Shown here piece after piece: positions 42,552-51,276 of a stretch of DNA of 64,000 nucleotides; positions within the stretch are counted from its first letter, which is position 1, and each line of letters begins with the position of its first letter. A model generated the notes under the pieces. That model ran no database searches. It was not told where the DNA came from and saw only the letters and a program-made list of their open reading frames with translations. The translations under genes and the position numbers were made by a program. The DNA comes from Brytella acorum (GTDB lineage: Bacteria > Pseudomonadota > Alphaproteobacteria > Acetobacterales > Acetobacteraceae), in contig NZ_JARBJP010000002.1 of assembly GCF_029309905.1 (NCBI RefSeq), forward strand, positions 1 to 64,000, read 5' to 3'.

Positions 42552-44096
42552 TCACGCCGTCGCCATGGCCAGCATATGCTCCGCCATGCGCAGACCGAGC
42601 GCCATGATGGCCAGGGCCGGATTGGCGGAAGTTGCGCTGGGAAAGATCGAGTGATCGCAGATCCACAGGTTTCCGACATCGAAGCTTCGACCGAACGGAT
42701 CGACGACCGCATGATCCGGGTCGTCGCCCATGCGGCATGTGCCGATCATGTGCGCGTCGCGTGACACGGACCAGATGTCGGTGGCCCCGGCCGCTTCCAG
42801 GATGGCCGTCATGGTGGCGATCGCATGAGCGCAGAGCGCGTCCTCGTTCGGCCCGTGGCTGAAGGTGATCAAAGGTTTCGGCACGCCCGCCATGCCGGGT
42901 TCGTCGGACAGTACGACGCGGTTGTCGGAGTGGGGCAGGCATTCGCCATGGGCGCCGAGGCCCACGACATGATTATAGTGTCCCAGATACTCCGTGAGGG
43001 CCTGTCCCCACAGGCCGCGACCGCGCGCGACGAGCGTGCCCCATGTGACCGGCATCATGCCCAGAGACTGGATCAGATAGCCGCCCGCGAAACGGGCATC
43101 GGCGGGACGGATCATATCCTCGGTGATGGCGAGCGAGGGATAGCCCTTGTTCGGGCGCGTCTCGCCGGGAAGCGTGCCCCAGACCTGAGGCGAGGGATGC
43201 GCCATGTAGTTGCGCCCGACCTGTTCCGAGCTGTTGGCCAATCCGGTATGGAGCAGGAGGCGGGCCGTTTCGACCGCCCCGGCCGCGAGGACCAGAAGGC
43301 GGCATTTCTGGCGGTAATCGACGCCATCGTGCCGATAGACGACGGCGCAGACATGTCCGTGCGCATCGGTTTCGATGCCATGGACGAAGCAGCCGGGACG
43401 GATGTCCGCTCCGTCAGCCTCGGCACGGCGCAGGAACGTGTTGTCCACGCCGGATTTCGCGCCATTGCGACAGCCCTGATGACAGGCGCCACAACTGACG
43501 CAGGCTTCGCGTTCGGCCGTCGCACGCGTCAGCAACCCGGCAGGACCGTCCGAGGCCCGGATGCCCAGGGCCTCGCATCCTCTCAGCATGGCTTCGCAGG
43601 CCGCGTTGCGCGGCGGCGGTGGGGAGGAAAAACGGCGTTCGGGCTCCCAGATATAAGAATCAGGGCCGGATGTGCCGATCTCTCTCTCCACCTGCATCAT
43701 GTAAGGGAGCAGCGTCTCGCGGCTGATCGGCCAGTCGATCCCCCGGCCCGTCTCCGAAAAAAGCTGGAAGTCGCGAGCATCGATACGCGGCAGAAAGGCG
43801 CCGTAATGGAGCATCGAGCCGCCCACGCCGGTTCCGCTGTTATTGCCGCCGAAAGCCTGGGGCGTATGACCGCCGGACAGGCGCTCTTCCTGCCAGTAGA
43901 ATTCGCTGGCGATGATTTCGTCGGGTGTGAACTGGCGTGAATCGAAGCGGGGTCCGGCTTCCAGCGCGACCACCTTCAAGCCGGCGCGCGCAAGCTGGGC
44001 CAGAACCGGAGCGCCCCCCGCGCCGGTCCCGACGACCACCGCATCGACGATGTCGTCGTCTTCGTATCGTGCGCCCTTCACGCTTGCGGCTCCCAT
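42552..44096 (-). CDS. GMC-type FAD-dependent dehydrogenase, large subunit
   Basis: A 514-residue glucose-methanol-choline oxidoreductase. FAD site VDAVVVGTGAGGAPVLAQLA, GGNNSGTGVGGSMLHYG, and C-terminal HMIGTCRMGDDP with the catalytic His, ending NLWICDHSIFPSATSANP. A Cys-rich segment near residue 195 (ACVSCGACHQGCRNGAK) has spacing C-x2-C-x2-C-x3-C, like GMC dehydrogenases that bind an Fe-S cluster or hold disulfides. It has no signal peptide. Its N terminus overlaps a subunit-III-like gene by 19 bases, as in FAD-dependent gluconate/glucose dehydrogenases, but the third, multiheme cytochrome c subunit is absent. Substrate unknown. Confidence 0.85.
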   Translation of the reverse strand: MGAASVKGARYEDDDIVDAVVVGTGAGGAPVLAQLARAGLKVVALEAGPRFDSRQFTPDEIIASEFYWQEERLSGGHTPQAFGGNNSGTGVGGSMLHYGAFLPRIDARDFQLFSETGRGIDWPISRETLLPYMMQVEREIGTSGPDSYIWEPERRFSSPPPPRNAACEAMLRGCEALGIRASDGPAGLLTRATAEREACVSCGACHQGCRNGAKSGVDNTFLRRAEADGADIRPGCFVHGIETDAHGHVCAVVYRHDGVDYRQKCRLLVLAAGAVETARLLLHTGLANSSEQVGRNYMAHPSPQVWGTLPGETRPNKGYPSLAITEDMIRPADARFAGGYLIQSLGMMPVTWGTLVARGRGLWGQALTEYLGHYNHVVGLGAHGECLPHSDNRVVLSDEPGMAGVPKPLITFSHGPNEDALCAHAIATMTAILEAAGATDIWSVSRDAHMIGTCRMGDDPDHAVVDPFGRSFDVGNLWICDHSIFPSATSANPALAIMALGLRMAEHMLAMATA

Positions 44097-44725
44097 GCGT
44101 CGCGCTGATCCGTTCCGATGCGCGAGAAACCCTGAATGATGTCATCGCCGCCGGTCGCGATGGCGGAGATTCCGAAAGCGGCCTGAGTGGCCGGATAGGA
44201 CATGAAGATCTGGACGGCATCGGCACGCAGGTCGCTGAACCATGCCCGCATCTGATCGGCGTTCAGCGGCCCGTCGGATGGCAGGCCCGGCACGATCTGC
44301 GCCAGCAGGGCATCGAGGGCATCGTTCGGCAGCGTCTCAAGCGCGTTGCCATGCTGCCGTCGTGCGGCGCCATCGAGCGTTTCGAGCGCCAGTTCGTAGG
44401 CTCGCTTATCGGGCGGCAGAATCGCAAACCGCCAGCCATCCCCACCGCTGCCGAGCCGCAGCGCGATGCGGGCCGCGAGATCGATGGCCGCCGTTCCGAA
44501 AACCCGTTCCTGCGGAAGAACGCGCGACACGACGCACCGCAACTGCTCCAGAAGGACAGGCGACAGGACATGCCCGACCGCTACCACGTCTGGTGTCGCC
44601 ATCCGCTGGCGCATGATGGTCCGTGTGCGCGCCGAGACATGGTCGGAATCGAGAAGGGCGAGAAACGCCTCGGAAACTTCGGGTTCCTCGGGCGGTTTTG
44701 CGGGACTGCCAGAGCGACACGTCAT
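44078..44725 (-). CDS. Gluconate 2-dehydrogenase subunit 3-like protein
   Basis: A 215-residue helical protein resembling the small (gamma) subunit of membrane FAD dehydrogenases, which chaperones and exports the GMC subunit through the Tat system. Recognised by VLSPVLLEQLRCVVSRVLPQE and GFSRIGTDQRDAWEPQA; the latter end is typical. Unlike the classical subunits it has no hydrophobic or twin-Arg leader; it starts with a polar, Glu/Pro-rich segment. Overlaps the large subunit gene. The complex may therefore stay in the cytoplasm. Confidence 0.75.
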   Translation of the reverse strand: MTCRSGSPAKPPEEPEVSEAFLALLDSDHVSARTRTIMRQRMATPDVVAVGHVLSPVLLEQLRCVVSRVLPQERVFGTAAIDLAARIALRLGSGGDGWRFAILPPDKRAYELALETLDGAARRQHGNALETLPNDALDALLAQIVPGLPSDGPLNADQMRAWFSDLRADAVQIFMSYPATQAAFGISAIATGGDDIIQGFSRIGTDQRDAWEPQA

Positions 44726-44806
44726 GCTGTGCGTCCTTCATGTTCGTTGTATCGGCACCGATGCCACGGCGTATGACGCGGGGTGCGAGGCGTTCGTCCG
44801 AGGGTG

Positions 44807-45982
44807 TCAGAAGCTGGCTGCGGCGAGACCCGCGGCGCGGCCGCTGGCCCATGCCCATTGAAAATTATAGCCACCCAGCCATCCGGTGACGTCGACGGCC
44901 TCGCCGATCGCGTAAAGACCCGGCACATCGCGCGCCTCCATGGTCTGGGACGAAAGCGCCGCCGTATCGATTCCGCCTCTCATGACTTCCGCCTTGAGGT
45001 AACCTTCGGTTCCCGAGATCTCGGGGGTCCAAGCGCGCAGACGGTCCGCGAGTTCCGTAATCTGACGGTCCGGGACGTTGGCGAGGGTCGTGGCGGTCTC
45101 ACCGAACGTCTCGTTCGCCCAGTGACGCGCCAGTCGTTGGGGAAAGACGGACAGCAGGGAGGCGGGCTCGGCGCGCGGACGGGCTTTTTTCTGCGCGAGC
45201 AGACTCTGACGGGCGTCCGCTCCGGGCATGAGGTCGAGCGTCAGCGGGGCGCCGTCATGCCGTCGATACGATGAAATCTGAAGAATGGCCGGGCCGGAGA
45301 GGCCGCGATGAGTGAAGATCATGCCATCGCTGAAGGCGGTTTTGCCGATGCGCGCCGTGACGAGCAATGAAACGCCTGCCAGCTCCGACAGCGGCGCGCT
45401 CAATGTGAGGGGGACCAGAGCCGGGGCTGTTTCGATCACGCCCAGACCGAATTGCCGCGCCAGACGCAGGGAGAGATCGGTCGCCCCCAGCTTGGGGATC
45501 GACAGGCCGCCCGTGGCCAGAATCAGACGTCGCGAAGCGATATCGCCATGGTTGGTGGACGTGATGAAATGATCTCCGCGTTCGACATGACGGATCTCGT
45601 GGGACAGCGCGATCGTAACGCCACTCGTCCGGCATTCGGAAAGCAGCATGTCCACGATCAGGCGCGCCGATTCGTCACAGAAGAGCTGTCCGGGCGATTT
45701 TTCGTGCCAGGCGATCCGGTGCCGCTCGACGAGCGCGAGGAAATCGCGCGGCGTATAACGTGCCAGCGCGGAGCGGGCGAAGTGACGGTTCGCGGAGAGA
45801 AAATTCTCGGGTTTCGTATCGAGATTGGTGAAGTTGCATCGCCCGCCACCGGAAATCAGGATTTTCTTCCCGGCTTCGGGCGCATGATCGATCAGAATGG
45901 TGGCGCCGCCGCGAGAGGCCGCGGCGGCGGCGGCCATCATTCCAGCGGCCCCGGCCCCCAGAACGGCGATATCGTAGATCAT
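44807..45982 (-). CDS. YhiN/HI0933-family flavoprotein (BaiN-like)
   Basis: A 391-residue FAD protein: YDIAVLGAGAAGMMAAAAAASRG, then KKILISGGGRCNFTN, the family signature, and C-terminal GLYAIGEAVDVTGWLGGYNFQWAWASG. Cellular role is poorly known; relatives reduce enone bile acids or act in RNA and disulfide stress contexts. It lies two bases downstream of the GST-fold gene, so they share a transcript. Confidence 0.9.
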   Translation of the reverse strand: MIYDIAVLGAGAAGMMAAAAAASRGGATILIDHAPEAGKKILISGGGRCNFTNLDTKPENFLSANRHFARSALARYTPRDFLALVERHRIAWHEKSPGQLFCDESARLIVDMLLSECRTSGVTIALSHEIRHVERGDHFITSTNHGDIASRRLILATGGLSIPKLGATDLSLRLARQFGLGVIETAPALVPLTLSAPLSELAGVSLLVTARIGKTAFSDGMIFTHRGLSGPAILQISSYRRHDGAPLTLDLMPGADARQSLLAQKKARPRAEPASLLSVFPQRLARHWANETFGETATTLANVPDRQITELADRLRAWTPEISGTEGYLKAEVMRGGIDTAALSSQTMEARDVPGLYAIGEAVDVTGWLGGYNFQWAWASGRAAGLAAASF

Positions 45983-45984
45983 CT

Positions 45985-46653
45985 TCAGAAATCGAGATCG
46001 GCGTAATGGTCCGGCGGCGCGAAGCCGGTGATGCGATCGCCGAGCAGGCTGCGAAAGCTGGGGCGCGACTTCACGCGCGCATACCAGTCCTTGGCCGCCG
46101 GAGATTTCTTCCAGTCGATATCCCCGATGAAGTCGAGGCAGGACAGGTGGGCGGCCGCTGCGAAATCGGCGACGGACAGGCTGGGACCGGCCAGCCAGGC
46201 CCGCGTTTCGGCAAGCCAGCCGATGTAATCGAGGTGGAAGCGCATATTCGCGTAACCGGCCCGCAGCGCCTGTCCGTCCGGAAGACCACGACCCGACAGG
46301 CGCTTGTCTACCTTTTCACCCAGCAGGTTGCGCGTGACTTCGGCTGCGAATTTTTCGTTGAACCATGCCACGAGTCGCCGAACCTCGACGCGATCGCGCA
46401 ATGTCCGGCCCATCAGGGGAGTGTCGGGATAGGCCTCTTCGAGATACTCGCAGATGACGCCCGCATTGGGGATCACCATGCCGTTCTCCTCGGTGAGGAC
46501 GGGGACATCACCGGCCGGGTTCATGGCCAGAAAGTCGTCGCGCCTTTCCCATACGCGCTCGGTCTTGAGTTCGCAGGGCAGACGTTTCTCACCCAGGACA
46601 AGACGCACCTGACGGCTTTGCGGGGAGAGTGGCAGATGGTACAGCATACGCAT
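45985..46653 (-). CDS. Glutathione-S-transferase-fold protein, FzlA-like
   Basis: A 222-residue protein with a thioredoxin-fold N domain (LYHLPLSPQSRQVRLVLGEKRLPCELK and PAGDVPVLTEENG) and an all-helical C domain. In Caulobacter, FzlA is a GST homologue without enzymatic use that binds FtsZ filaments and licenses septal synthesis; it ends in an acidic-aromatic tail contacting FtsZ. Here the protein ends HYADLDF, consistent with that tail, and it is divergent from minCDE. I consider FzlA likely but not certain; an ordinary detoxifying GST is the alternative. Confidence 0.7.
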   Translation of the reverse strand: MRMLYHLPLSPQSRQVRLVLGEKRLPCELKTERVWERRDDFLAMNPAGDVPVLTEENGMVIPNAGVICEYLEEAYPDTPLMGRTLRDRVEVRRLVAWFNEKFAAEVTRNLLGEKVDKRLSGRGLPDGQALRAGYANMRFHLDYIGWLAETRAWLAGPSLSVADFAAAAHLSCLDFIGDIDWKKSPAAKDWYARVKSRPSFRSLLGDRITGFAPPDHYADLDF

Positions 46654-46762
46654 GCGCCTATTCTATGGTACGTCCCGGATCGCCAACAAGGTGCCATCGT
46701 GCACGGAGCGGCGGCATTCGGGTCCGCGCCGCCTTTCTTTCCGTGTGAGGCTCTGATCGTCC

Positions 46763-47506
46763 ATGCCGTCCTCGACATCATCCAGCCCGGCGATGCCGGA
46801 CGATGGCGCGTCCGCGCCGCTACGCATCAGGGCCCGTGGCCGGTCCTTTCTGGCTCTCGTCCTTTCTCCCGAGCGGCCCCTCGCGCGCTGGGTCGAGGCG
46901 CTCGATGAACAGATCGCCCGGTCCGCCGGCTTTTTCGCGGGCAAGCCCGTCATTCTCGATCTCGCGCTTCTCGATCGTAGCGATGAAGGGCTCGAAGGCC
47001 TTCAGGAGAAGCTCGTCGAGCGCGGCGTGCAGATCGTCGGCATCGAAGGGGCGGCGCGCGACTGGCCCGCACTGTCGGGATGGACGTGGCCCGGAAGCCT
47101 CGAGGGCGGCCGCGCGAGTGGTGCTGTCGATATTCCCGAAGAAGCGGTCGGACGAAGCGGCGAGGCCGTATCGACGGGGCGGAGCCTGATCGTGACCGAG
47201 GCAGTGCGATCGGGGCAGAGCGTGCGCAATCTCGAGGGAGATCTTGTGGTCATAGGGTCTGTCGCATCGGGCGCCGAAATCGTCGCGGCGGGATCGATCC
47301 ATGTGTATGGGGCGTTGCGGGGCCGTGCGGTCGCCGGTGTCGGAGGGCGCGCGGATGCGCGGATCTTCGCAAGACGCATGGACGCGGAGCTTCTGGCCAT
47401 TGACGGCTACTACATGACGGCTGAGGAAATGGGGGGCGAACTGACCGGACAGTCGGCCCAGGCCATGCTCGCCGAGGAGCGGATTATCGTGCGCTCGGTT
47501 GGGTGA
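46763..47506 (+). CDS. minC: Septum site-determining protein MinC
   Basis: FtsZ-assembly inhibitor of 247 residues. N-terminal FtsZ-binding domain (RARGRSFLALVLSPERPLARWVEALDEQI) and C-terminal beta-helix dimer that binds MinD: SLIVTEAVRSGQSVRNLEGDLVVIGSV, followed by GSIHVYGALRGRAVAGVGG, ARIFARRMDAELLAIDGYY. A Ser/Pro/Glu linker connects them. A second in-frame ATG at 46793 is possible. The 111-base gap before minD contains a palindrome, so minD may have its own promoter. Confidence 0.93.
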   Translation: MPSSTSSSPAMPDDGASAPLRIRARGRSFLALVLSPERPLARWVEALDEQIARSAGFFAGKPVILDLALLDRSDEGLEGLQEKLVERGVQIVGIEGAARDWPALSGWTWPGSLEGGRASGAVDIPEEAVGRSGEAVSTGRSLIVTEAVRSGQSVRNLEGDLVVIGSVASGAEIVAAGSIHVYGALRGRAVAGVGGRADARIFARRMDAELLAIDGYYMTAEEMGGELTGQSAQAMLAEERIIVRSVG

Positions 47507-47571
47507 AACGCGGCTTCCGGGTGATTGCCCATTGCGGAGCGTTGAGAATAATCCGTAAGATGAGGGACATA

Positions 47572-47589
47572 GTTCCGTAATTTCGGAAC
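47572..47589. promoter_or_regulatory. Palindrome GTTCCG-N6-CGGAAC upstream of minD
   Basis: Perfect 6-bp inverted repeat with spacer TAATTT, 28 bases before the minD ATG. The core matches the palindrome at 38859-38880 at 14 of 16 positions. It could be an operator or a leader hairpin. Confidence 0.6.
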
Positions 47590-47617
47590 GCGATCTTTTG
47601 GGAAGTCTGGAGCGCAC

Positions 47618-48433
47618 ATGGCGAAGGTGCTGGTTGTCACGTCCGGTAAGGGCGGCGTCGGCAAAACCACATCAACGGCGGCACTTGGTGCGGCCCTGGC
47701 AAAAACCGGTCAGAACGTTGTCGTTGTTGATTTTGACGTGGGTCTGCGGAACCTCGATCTTGTTATGGGGGCCGAGCGCCGGGTGGTGTTCGACCTCATC
47801 AACGTCATCCAGGGCGACGCCAAGCTGGCGCAGGCCCTCATCCGCGACAAGCGCTGCGAGACGCTGTCGATCCTTCCGGCGTCCCAGACGCGTGACAAAG
47901 ATGCGCTCACCGCCGAAGGTGTGGCGCAGGTCATGGAGGAGCTGCGCGAGAAGTTCGACTGGATCCTGTGTGACAGTCCGGCGGGCATCGAGCGTGGCGC
48001 CCAGCTCGCGATGCATCACGCGGACATGGCCGTCGTCGTCACGAACCCGGAGGTCAGCTCCGTTCGTGACAGCGACCGGATCATCGGCATGCTGGACAGC
48101 ACGACCGTCAAAGCCAAGAACGGCGAGAAGATGGAGAAATTCCTTCTTCTGACGCGGTATGATCCGGCGCGCGCCGCGCGGGGCGAGATGCTCAGCACGG
48201 AGGACGTGCTTGAGATTCTCTCCATTCCGCTGATCGGCATTATCCCCGAGAGTGAGGAAGTGCTTCGCGCGTCCAATGTGGGCGCGCCCGTTACTCTTTC
48301 CAATCCCGAGTCGGCCCCCTCGCGCGCCTATCTCGACGCGGCGCGTCGTCTCATGGGCGAGAAGCTCGAAATCCAGGTGCCCGTCGAGCGCAAGGGCCTG
48401 TTCGACTGGCTGTTCAAGAAGAGGGTCGCATGA
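47618..48433 (+). CDS. minD: Septum site-determining ATPase MinD
   Basis: Membrane-associated ParA-type ATPase of 271 residues. Deviant Walker [11 protein letters not shown], switch I region [15 protein letters not shown], switch [13 protein letters not shown], and the C-terminal amphipathic membrane-targeting helix [12 protein letters not shown]. It recruits MinC to the poles and is released by MinE, whose gene overlaps its stop by four bases. Confidence 0.97.
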   Translation: MAKVLVVTSGKGGVGKTTSTAALGAALAKTGQNVVVVDFDVGLRNLDLVMGAERRVVFDLINVIQGDAKLAQALIRDKRCETLSILPASQTRDKDALTAEGVAQVMEELREKFDWILCDSPAGIERGAQLAMHHADMAVVVTNPEVSSVRDSDRIIGMLDSTTVKAKNGEKMEKFLLLTRYDPARAARGEMLSTEDVLEILSIPLIGIIPESEEVLRASNVGAPVTLSNPESAPSRAYLDAARRLMGEKLEIQVPVERKGLFDWLFKKRVA

Positions 48434-48714
48434 GCTTCCTCGGCAACCTTTTCGGCAAGCGCGCCACCAGTGGTGTCGCGCGTGACCGCCTCCAGATCCT
48501 GCTTGCGCATGAGCGCGCGATTGGCGGGGGCGATTCCGATCTGATCGCCAAGTTGCATCGGGAGATTCTCGAGGTGATCAAACGTCATATGTCGATCGAT
48601 AACGACAAGGTCACGGTCAAGCTGGATGGCTCTGGCAAAGGCTGCTCGGTGCTCGAAATCGATATCGAAGTTCCGACCCCGGAGCAGACCGCCGAAATGC
48701 GGCGTCTGGCCTGA
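48430..48714 (+). CDS. minE: Cell division topological specificity factor MinE
   Basis: A 94-residue protein. N-terminal membrane/MinD-contact helix ([28 protein letters not shown]), then the dimerising beta/helix domain ([21 protein letters not shown]). Stimulates MinD ATPase to drive pole-to-pole oscillation. The ATG overlaps the minD stop (ATGA). Confidence 0.96.
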   Translation: MSFLGNLFGKRATSGVARDRLQILLAHERAIGGGDSDLIAKLHREILEVIKRHMSIDNDKVTVKLDGSGKGCSVLEIDIEVPTPEQTAEMRRLA

Positions 48715-48745
48715 CCAACCTGTTTCTTGGAGAAGGACAACGGTT

Positions 48746-49105
48746 TTGAGCGGCTTTTTTGGTAATCTGATTGGCCAGGCGCTTGGCGCACTGGGCAGCG
48801 AAGGACAGCAGAAGCTCGGGGCGAGCTTTCAGGAGTTTCTCTCCGGTGGCGGGCTGCAGACGCTGCTGGCGCAGGCGAAGAGCGCCGGGCTCGACGACAA
48901 GATCCGCTCGTGGATCGGGACGGGTGAAAATCTGCCGATCTCGGCGGATCAGGTCCGCAGTCTACTCTCCGACGCACAGGTTCAGGCTCTCGTCGCCCGG
49001 ACCGGACTGCCCGCGGCTGTCGTGCTGCCGGCCATCGCCGAACTTCTGCCGCATGCCGTGGATCAGCATACACCCGACGGCCAGGTTCCGACGACAACCG
49101 CCTGA
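48746..49105 (+). CDS. YidB/DUF937-family protein
   Basis: A 119-residue protein of the YidB type: GFFGNLIGQALGALGSEGQQKL at the start, FLSGGGLQTLLAQAKSAGLDDKIRSWIGTGENLPIS and Q-V-R-S-L-L-like helices towards the end. Function unknown. TTG start at 48746 is supported by AAGGA eight bases upstream; longer frames lie inside minE. Located 31 bases after minE, so it is probably the fourth gene of the min operon. Confidence 0.8.
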   Translation: MSGFFGNLIGQALGALGSEGQQKLGASFQEFLSGGGLQTLLAQAKSAGLDDKIRSWIGTGENLPISADQVRSLLSDAQVQALVARTGLPAAVVLPAIAELLPHAVDQHTPDGQVPTTTA

Positions 49106-49115
49106 CGACCGTTCC

Positions 49116-49147
49116 GACCCGGCGGTCCATGTTCGGGCCGCCGGGTC
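49116..49147. terminator. Hairpin between the convergent yidB-like and murA genes
   Basis: Perfect 10-bp GC-rich stem: GACCCGGCGG (49116-49125) and CCGCCGGGTC (49138-49147). No T tract on either side, but its position between converging genes suggests a bidirectional stop. Confidence 0.65.
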
Positions 49148-49159
49148 ATAGGGAGACGT

Positions 49160-50422
49160 TCAGTCTCCCACGCGCTCGATACGGGCGCCCACCGCCGCGA
49201 GTTTGCTGTCCACGCCTTCGTAGCCACGATCGAGATGGTAGATACGGCTCAGCACCGTCTCGCCTTCCGCGACGAGGGCCGCCAGAATCAGCGAGAACGA
49301 GGCACGCAGGTCGGTCGCCATGACCGGCGCGCCGGATAGCTTCCGCACGCCGCGAATGATCGCCGAGGAACCGTGGACATTGATCCGCGCGCCCATGCGG
49401 CTGAGTTCCGGGACATGCATGAAGCGGTTCTCGAAGATCGTCTCCGTGATCATCGATGCCCCTTCGGCGACGGATAGTAGCGCCATGAACTGCGCCTGCA
49501 TGTCCGTCGGGAAGCCAGGATAGGGCTCGGTCATGATGTCGATGCCCCGCAACGGCCCGGTTCGACGGACACGAATCGCATCTTCTTCACCAATCACCTC
49601 GACACCCGCTTCCTCAAGGGCGCGGACAACCGCGCCGAGATCGCTGATGCGTCCGCCGACCAGACGCAGGTCTCCGCCGGTGATGCCCGCGGCGCAGGCA
49701 TAGGTGCCGCACTCGATCCGATCGGCCATGATCCTGTGATGGGCGCCATGAAGGGCGTCGACGCCGTCGATGACCAGGGTGCCGGTGCCGGCGCCCGTGA
49801 TGCGTGCGCCCATCGCGTTGAGGCAGACCACCAGATCGCCGATCTCGGGTTCGCGGGCGGCGTTGATGATTTCAGTGCGCCCCCTGGCCAGCGTCGCGGC
49901 CATGACGAGATTTTCGGTCGCGCCGACAGAGGCGAACGGCAGCACGATTCGGTCGCCCTTCAGGCCGCCCGGCGCTGACGCATTGATATAACCGCCCTCC
50001 AGACGGATATCCGCGCCAAGCGCTTCGAGACCCTTGAGATGCATGTCGACGGGGCGCGTTCCGATGGCGCAGCCGCCCGGAAGGGATACGCGCGCCTCAT
50101 GCGCGCGGGCGAGGAGCGGACCGAGCACGAGGATCGATGCCCGCATCTTCGAGACGATATCGTAGGGCGCTTCGACCGACGCAATATCGCCGCCGATGGA
50201 GAGCGTCCGGGTGCTGCCGTCGACCGGATCGACCGCGATTCCATGCTGGACGAGCAGATCCTTCATCGTCGCGATGTCGGCGATCTGCGGCACGTTGGAC
50301 AGCACGAGGCGTTCTGAAGTCAGAAGCCCTGCGACCATAAGCTTCAGCCCGGCGTTCTTGGCGCCCCCGATGGCGATTTCGCCCTCGAGACGCTGACCGC
50401 CATGAATGATGAAACGATCCAA
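49160..50422 (-). CDS. murA: UDP-N-acetylglucosamine 1-carboxyvinyltransferase
   Basis: First committed step of peptidoglycan synthesis: transfers enolpyruvate from PEP to UDP-GlcNAc. The 420-residue protein starts [24 protein letters not shown] and carries the active-site loop [21 protein letters not shown] with the reactive Cys (the fosfomycin target) and [21 protein letters not shown]. Length and motifs match MurA. Located near min genes in an envelope/division neighbourhood. A GCGGAA-N10-TTCCGC repeat lies about 90 bases upstream. Confidence 0.97.
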   Translation of the reverse strand: MDRFIIHGGQRLEGEIAIGGAKNAGLKLMVAGLLTSERLVLSNVPQIADIATMKDLLVQHGIAVDPVDGSTRTLSIGGDIASVEAPYDIVSKMRASILVLGPLLARAHEARVSLPGGCAIGTRPVDMHLKGLEALGADIRLEGGYINASAPGGLKGDRIVLPFASVGATENLVMAATLARGRTEIINAAREPEIGDLVVCLNAMGARITGAGTGTLVIDGVDALHGAHHRIMADRIECGTYACAAGITGGDLRLVGGRISDLGAVVRALEEAGVEVIGEEDAIRVRRTGPLRGIDIMTEPYPGFPTDMQAQFMALLSVAEGASMITETIFENRFMHVPELSRMGARINVHGSSAIIRGVRKLSGAPVMATDLRASFSLILAALVAEGETVLSRIYHLDRGYEGVDSKLAAVGARIERVGD

Positions 50423-50509
50423 GGGCTCAACTCCTGAGGCAAGGCGGGGAAATGTGCTGGCGTCATTTCGCGACGGGCACTGTTCGTCAAGAGCTATGGG
50501 GGAAAGATT

Positions 50510-50531
50510 GCGGAATTATGACGTTTTCCGC
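50510..50531. promoter_or_regulatory. Inverted repeat GCGGAA-N10-TTCCGC upstream of murA
   Basis: Arms at 50510-50515 and 50526-50531 in the 144-base gap between dcd and murA. It uses the same GGAA/TTCC half-sites as the palindromes at 38859 and 47572 but in opposite orientation. Confidence 0.35.
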
Positions 50532-50566
50532 TCTCGCGCGATGTTTCGTCGAAATTTTCGGGGCGA

Positions 50567-51118
50567 TCAGAGGCGCGGTGTGGTGACGCCGCGCTGGCCC
50601 ATATATTTCCCGGCCCGATCCGCGTAGCTCACCTCGCAGGGCGACGTCCCCTGGAAGAAGAGAAACTGGCAGATGCCTTCATTGGCGTAGATGCGGGCTG
50701 GCAGTTTCGTCGTGTTGCTGATCTCGATGGTCACCTGGCCTTCCCATTCCGGCTCCAGCGGGGTCACGTTCACGATAATGCCGCAGCGCGCATAGGTGGA
50801 TTTTCCGAGGCATACCACCAGCGTATCGCGCGGAATGCGGAAATATTCGACGGTATGCGCCAAAGCGAAGGAGTTTGGCGGAATGGTGATGTCGCCATGT
50901 CGGGTGACGAAGCTGTTTTCCGCGAAATTCTTGGGATCGACGACCGCGTTATCGACGTCCGTGAAGATTTTGAAATCCGCTCCGACACGGGCGTCATAAC
51001 CGTAGGACGACAGTCCGTACGAGATGACCCCTTCGCGCTTCTGGGACTCCACGAAGGGCTCGATCATGCCATGTTCGAGCGCCATGCGGCGAATCCAGCT
51101 ATCGGGCATGACGGACAT
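50567..51118 (-). CDS. dcd: dCTP deaminase
   Basis: Converts dCTP to dUTP in dTTP supply. A 183-residue protein with [20 protein letters not shown], the catalytic region [24 protein letters not shown] and [21 protein letters not shown] with the Ser/Arg nucleotide site and Glu of catalysis. Length matches the bacterial trimeric enzyme. ATG at 51118 (MSVMPDSW) has AGGAG eight bases upstream. A tandem repeat array lies upstream. Confidence 0.96.
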   Translation of the reverse strand: MSVMPDSWIRRMALEHGMIEPFVESQKREGVISYGLSSYGYDARVGADFKIFTDVDNAVVDPKNFAENSFVTRHGDITIPPNSFALAHTVEYFRIPRDTLVVCLGKSTYARCGIIVNVTPLEPEWEGQVTIEISNTTKLPARIYANEGICQFLFFQGTSPCEVSYADRAGKYMGQRGVTTPRL

Positions 51119-51208
51119 TGGGCAGTCTCCTGAAAAACGCATCGGGTCGCCGGTCTGCTGATAGCGGCTGAGGCGGAGACGCGCAATTTCAGAAGCGCGT
51201 TTCCGGCC

Positions 51209-51276
51209 CGTGTTGAGGAGATGCCCGTGTTGAAGAGATGCCGGTGTTCAGGGGATGCCTGTCTTCAGGGGATGGC
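51209..51276. repeat. Four tandem 17-bp repeats
   Basis: Contiguous units at 51209-51225 (CGTGTTGAGGAGATGCC), 51226-51242 (CGTGTTGAAGAGATGCC), 51243-51259 (GGTGTTCAGGGGATGCC) and 51260-51276 (TGTCTTCAGGGGATGGC). Neighbours differ at one to five positions, so it is an ageing array. The fourth unit supplies the stop codon and last residues of the small basic protein; the others lie upstream of dcd. Confidence 0.95.

Noticed and set aside
51209-51276. Possible CRISPR array
   Set aside because: Units are contiguous 17-mers with no spacers and no cas genes nearby.
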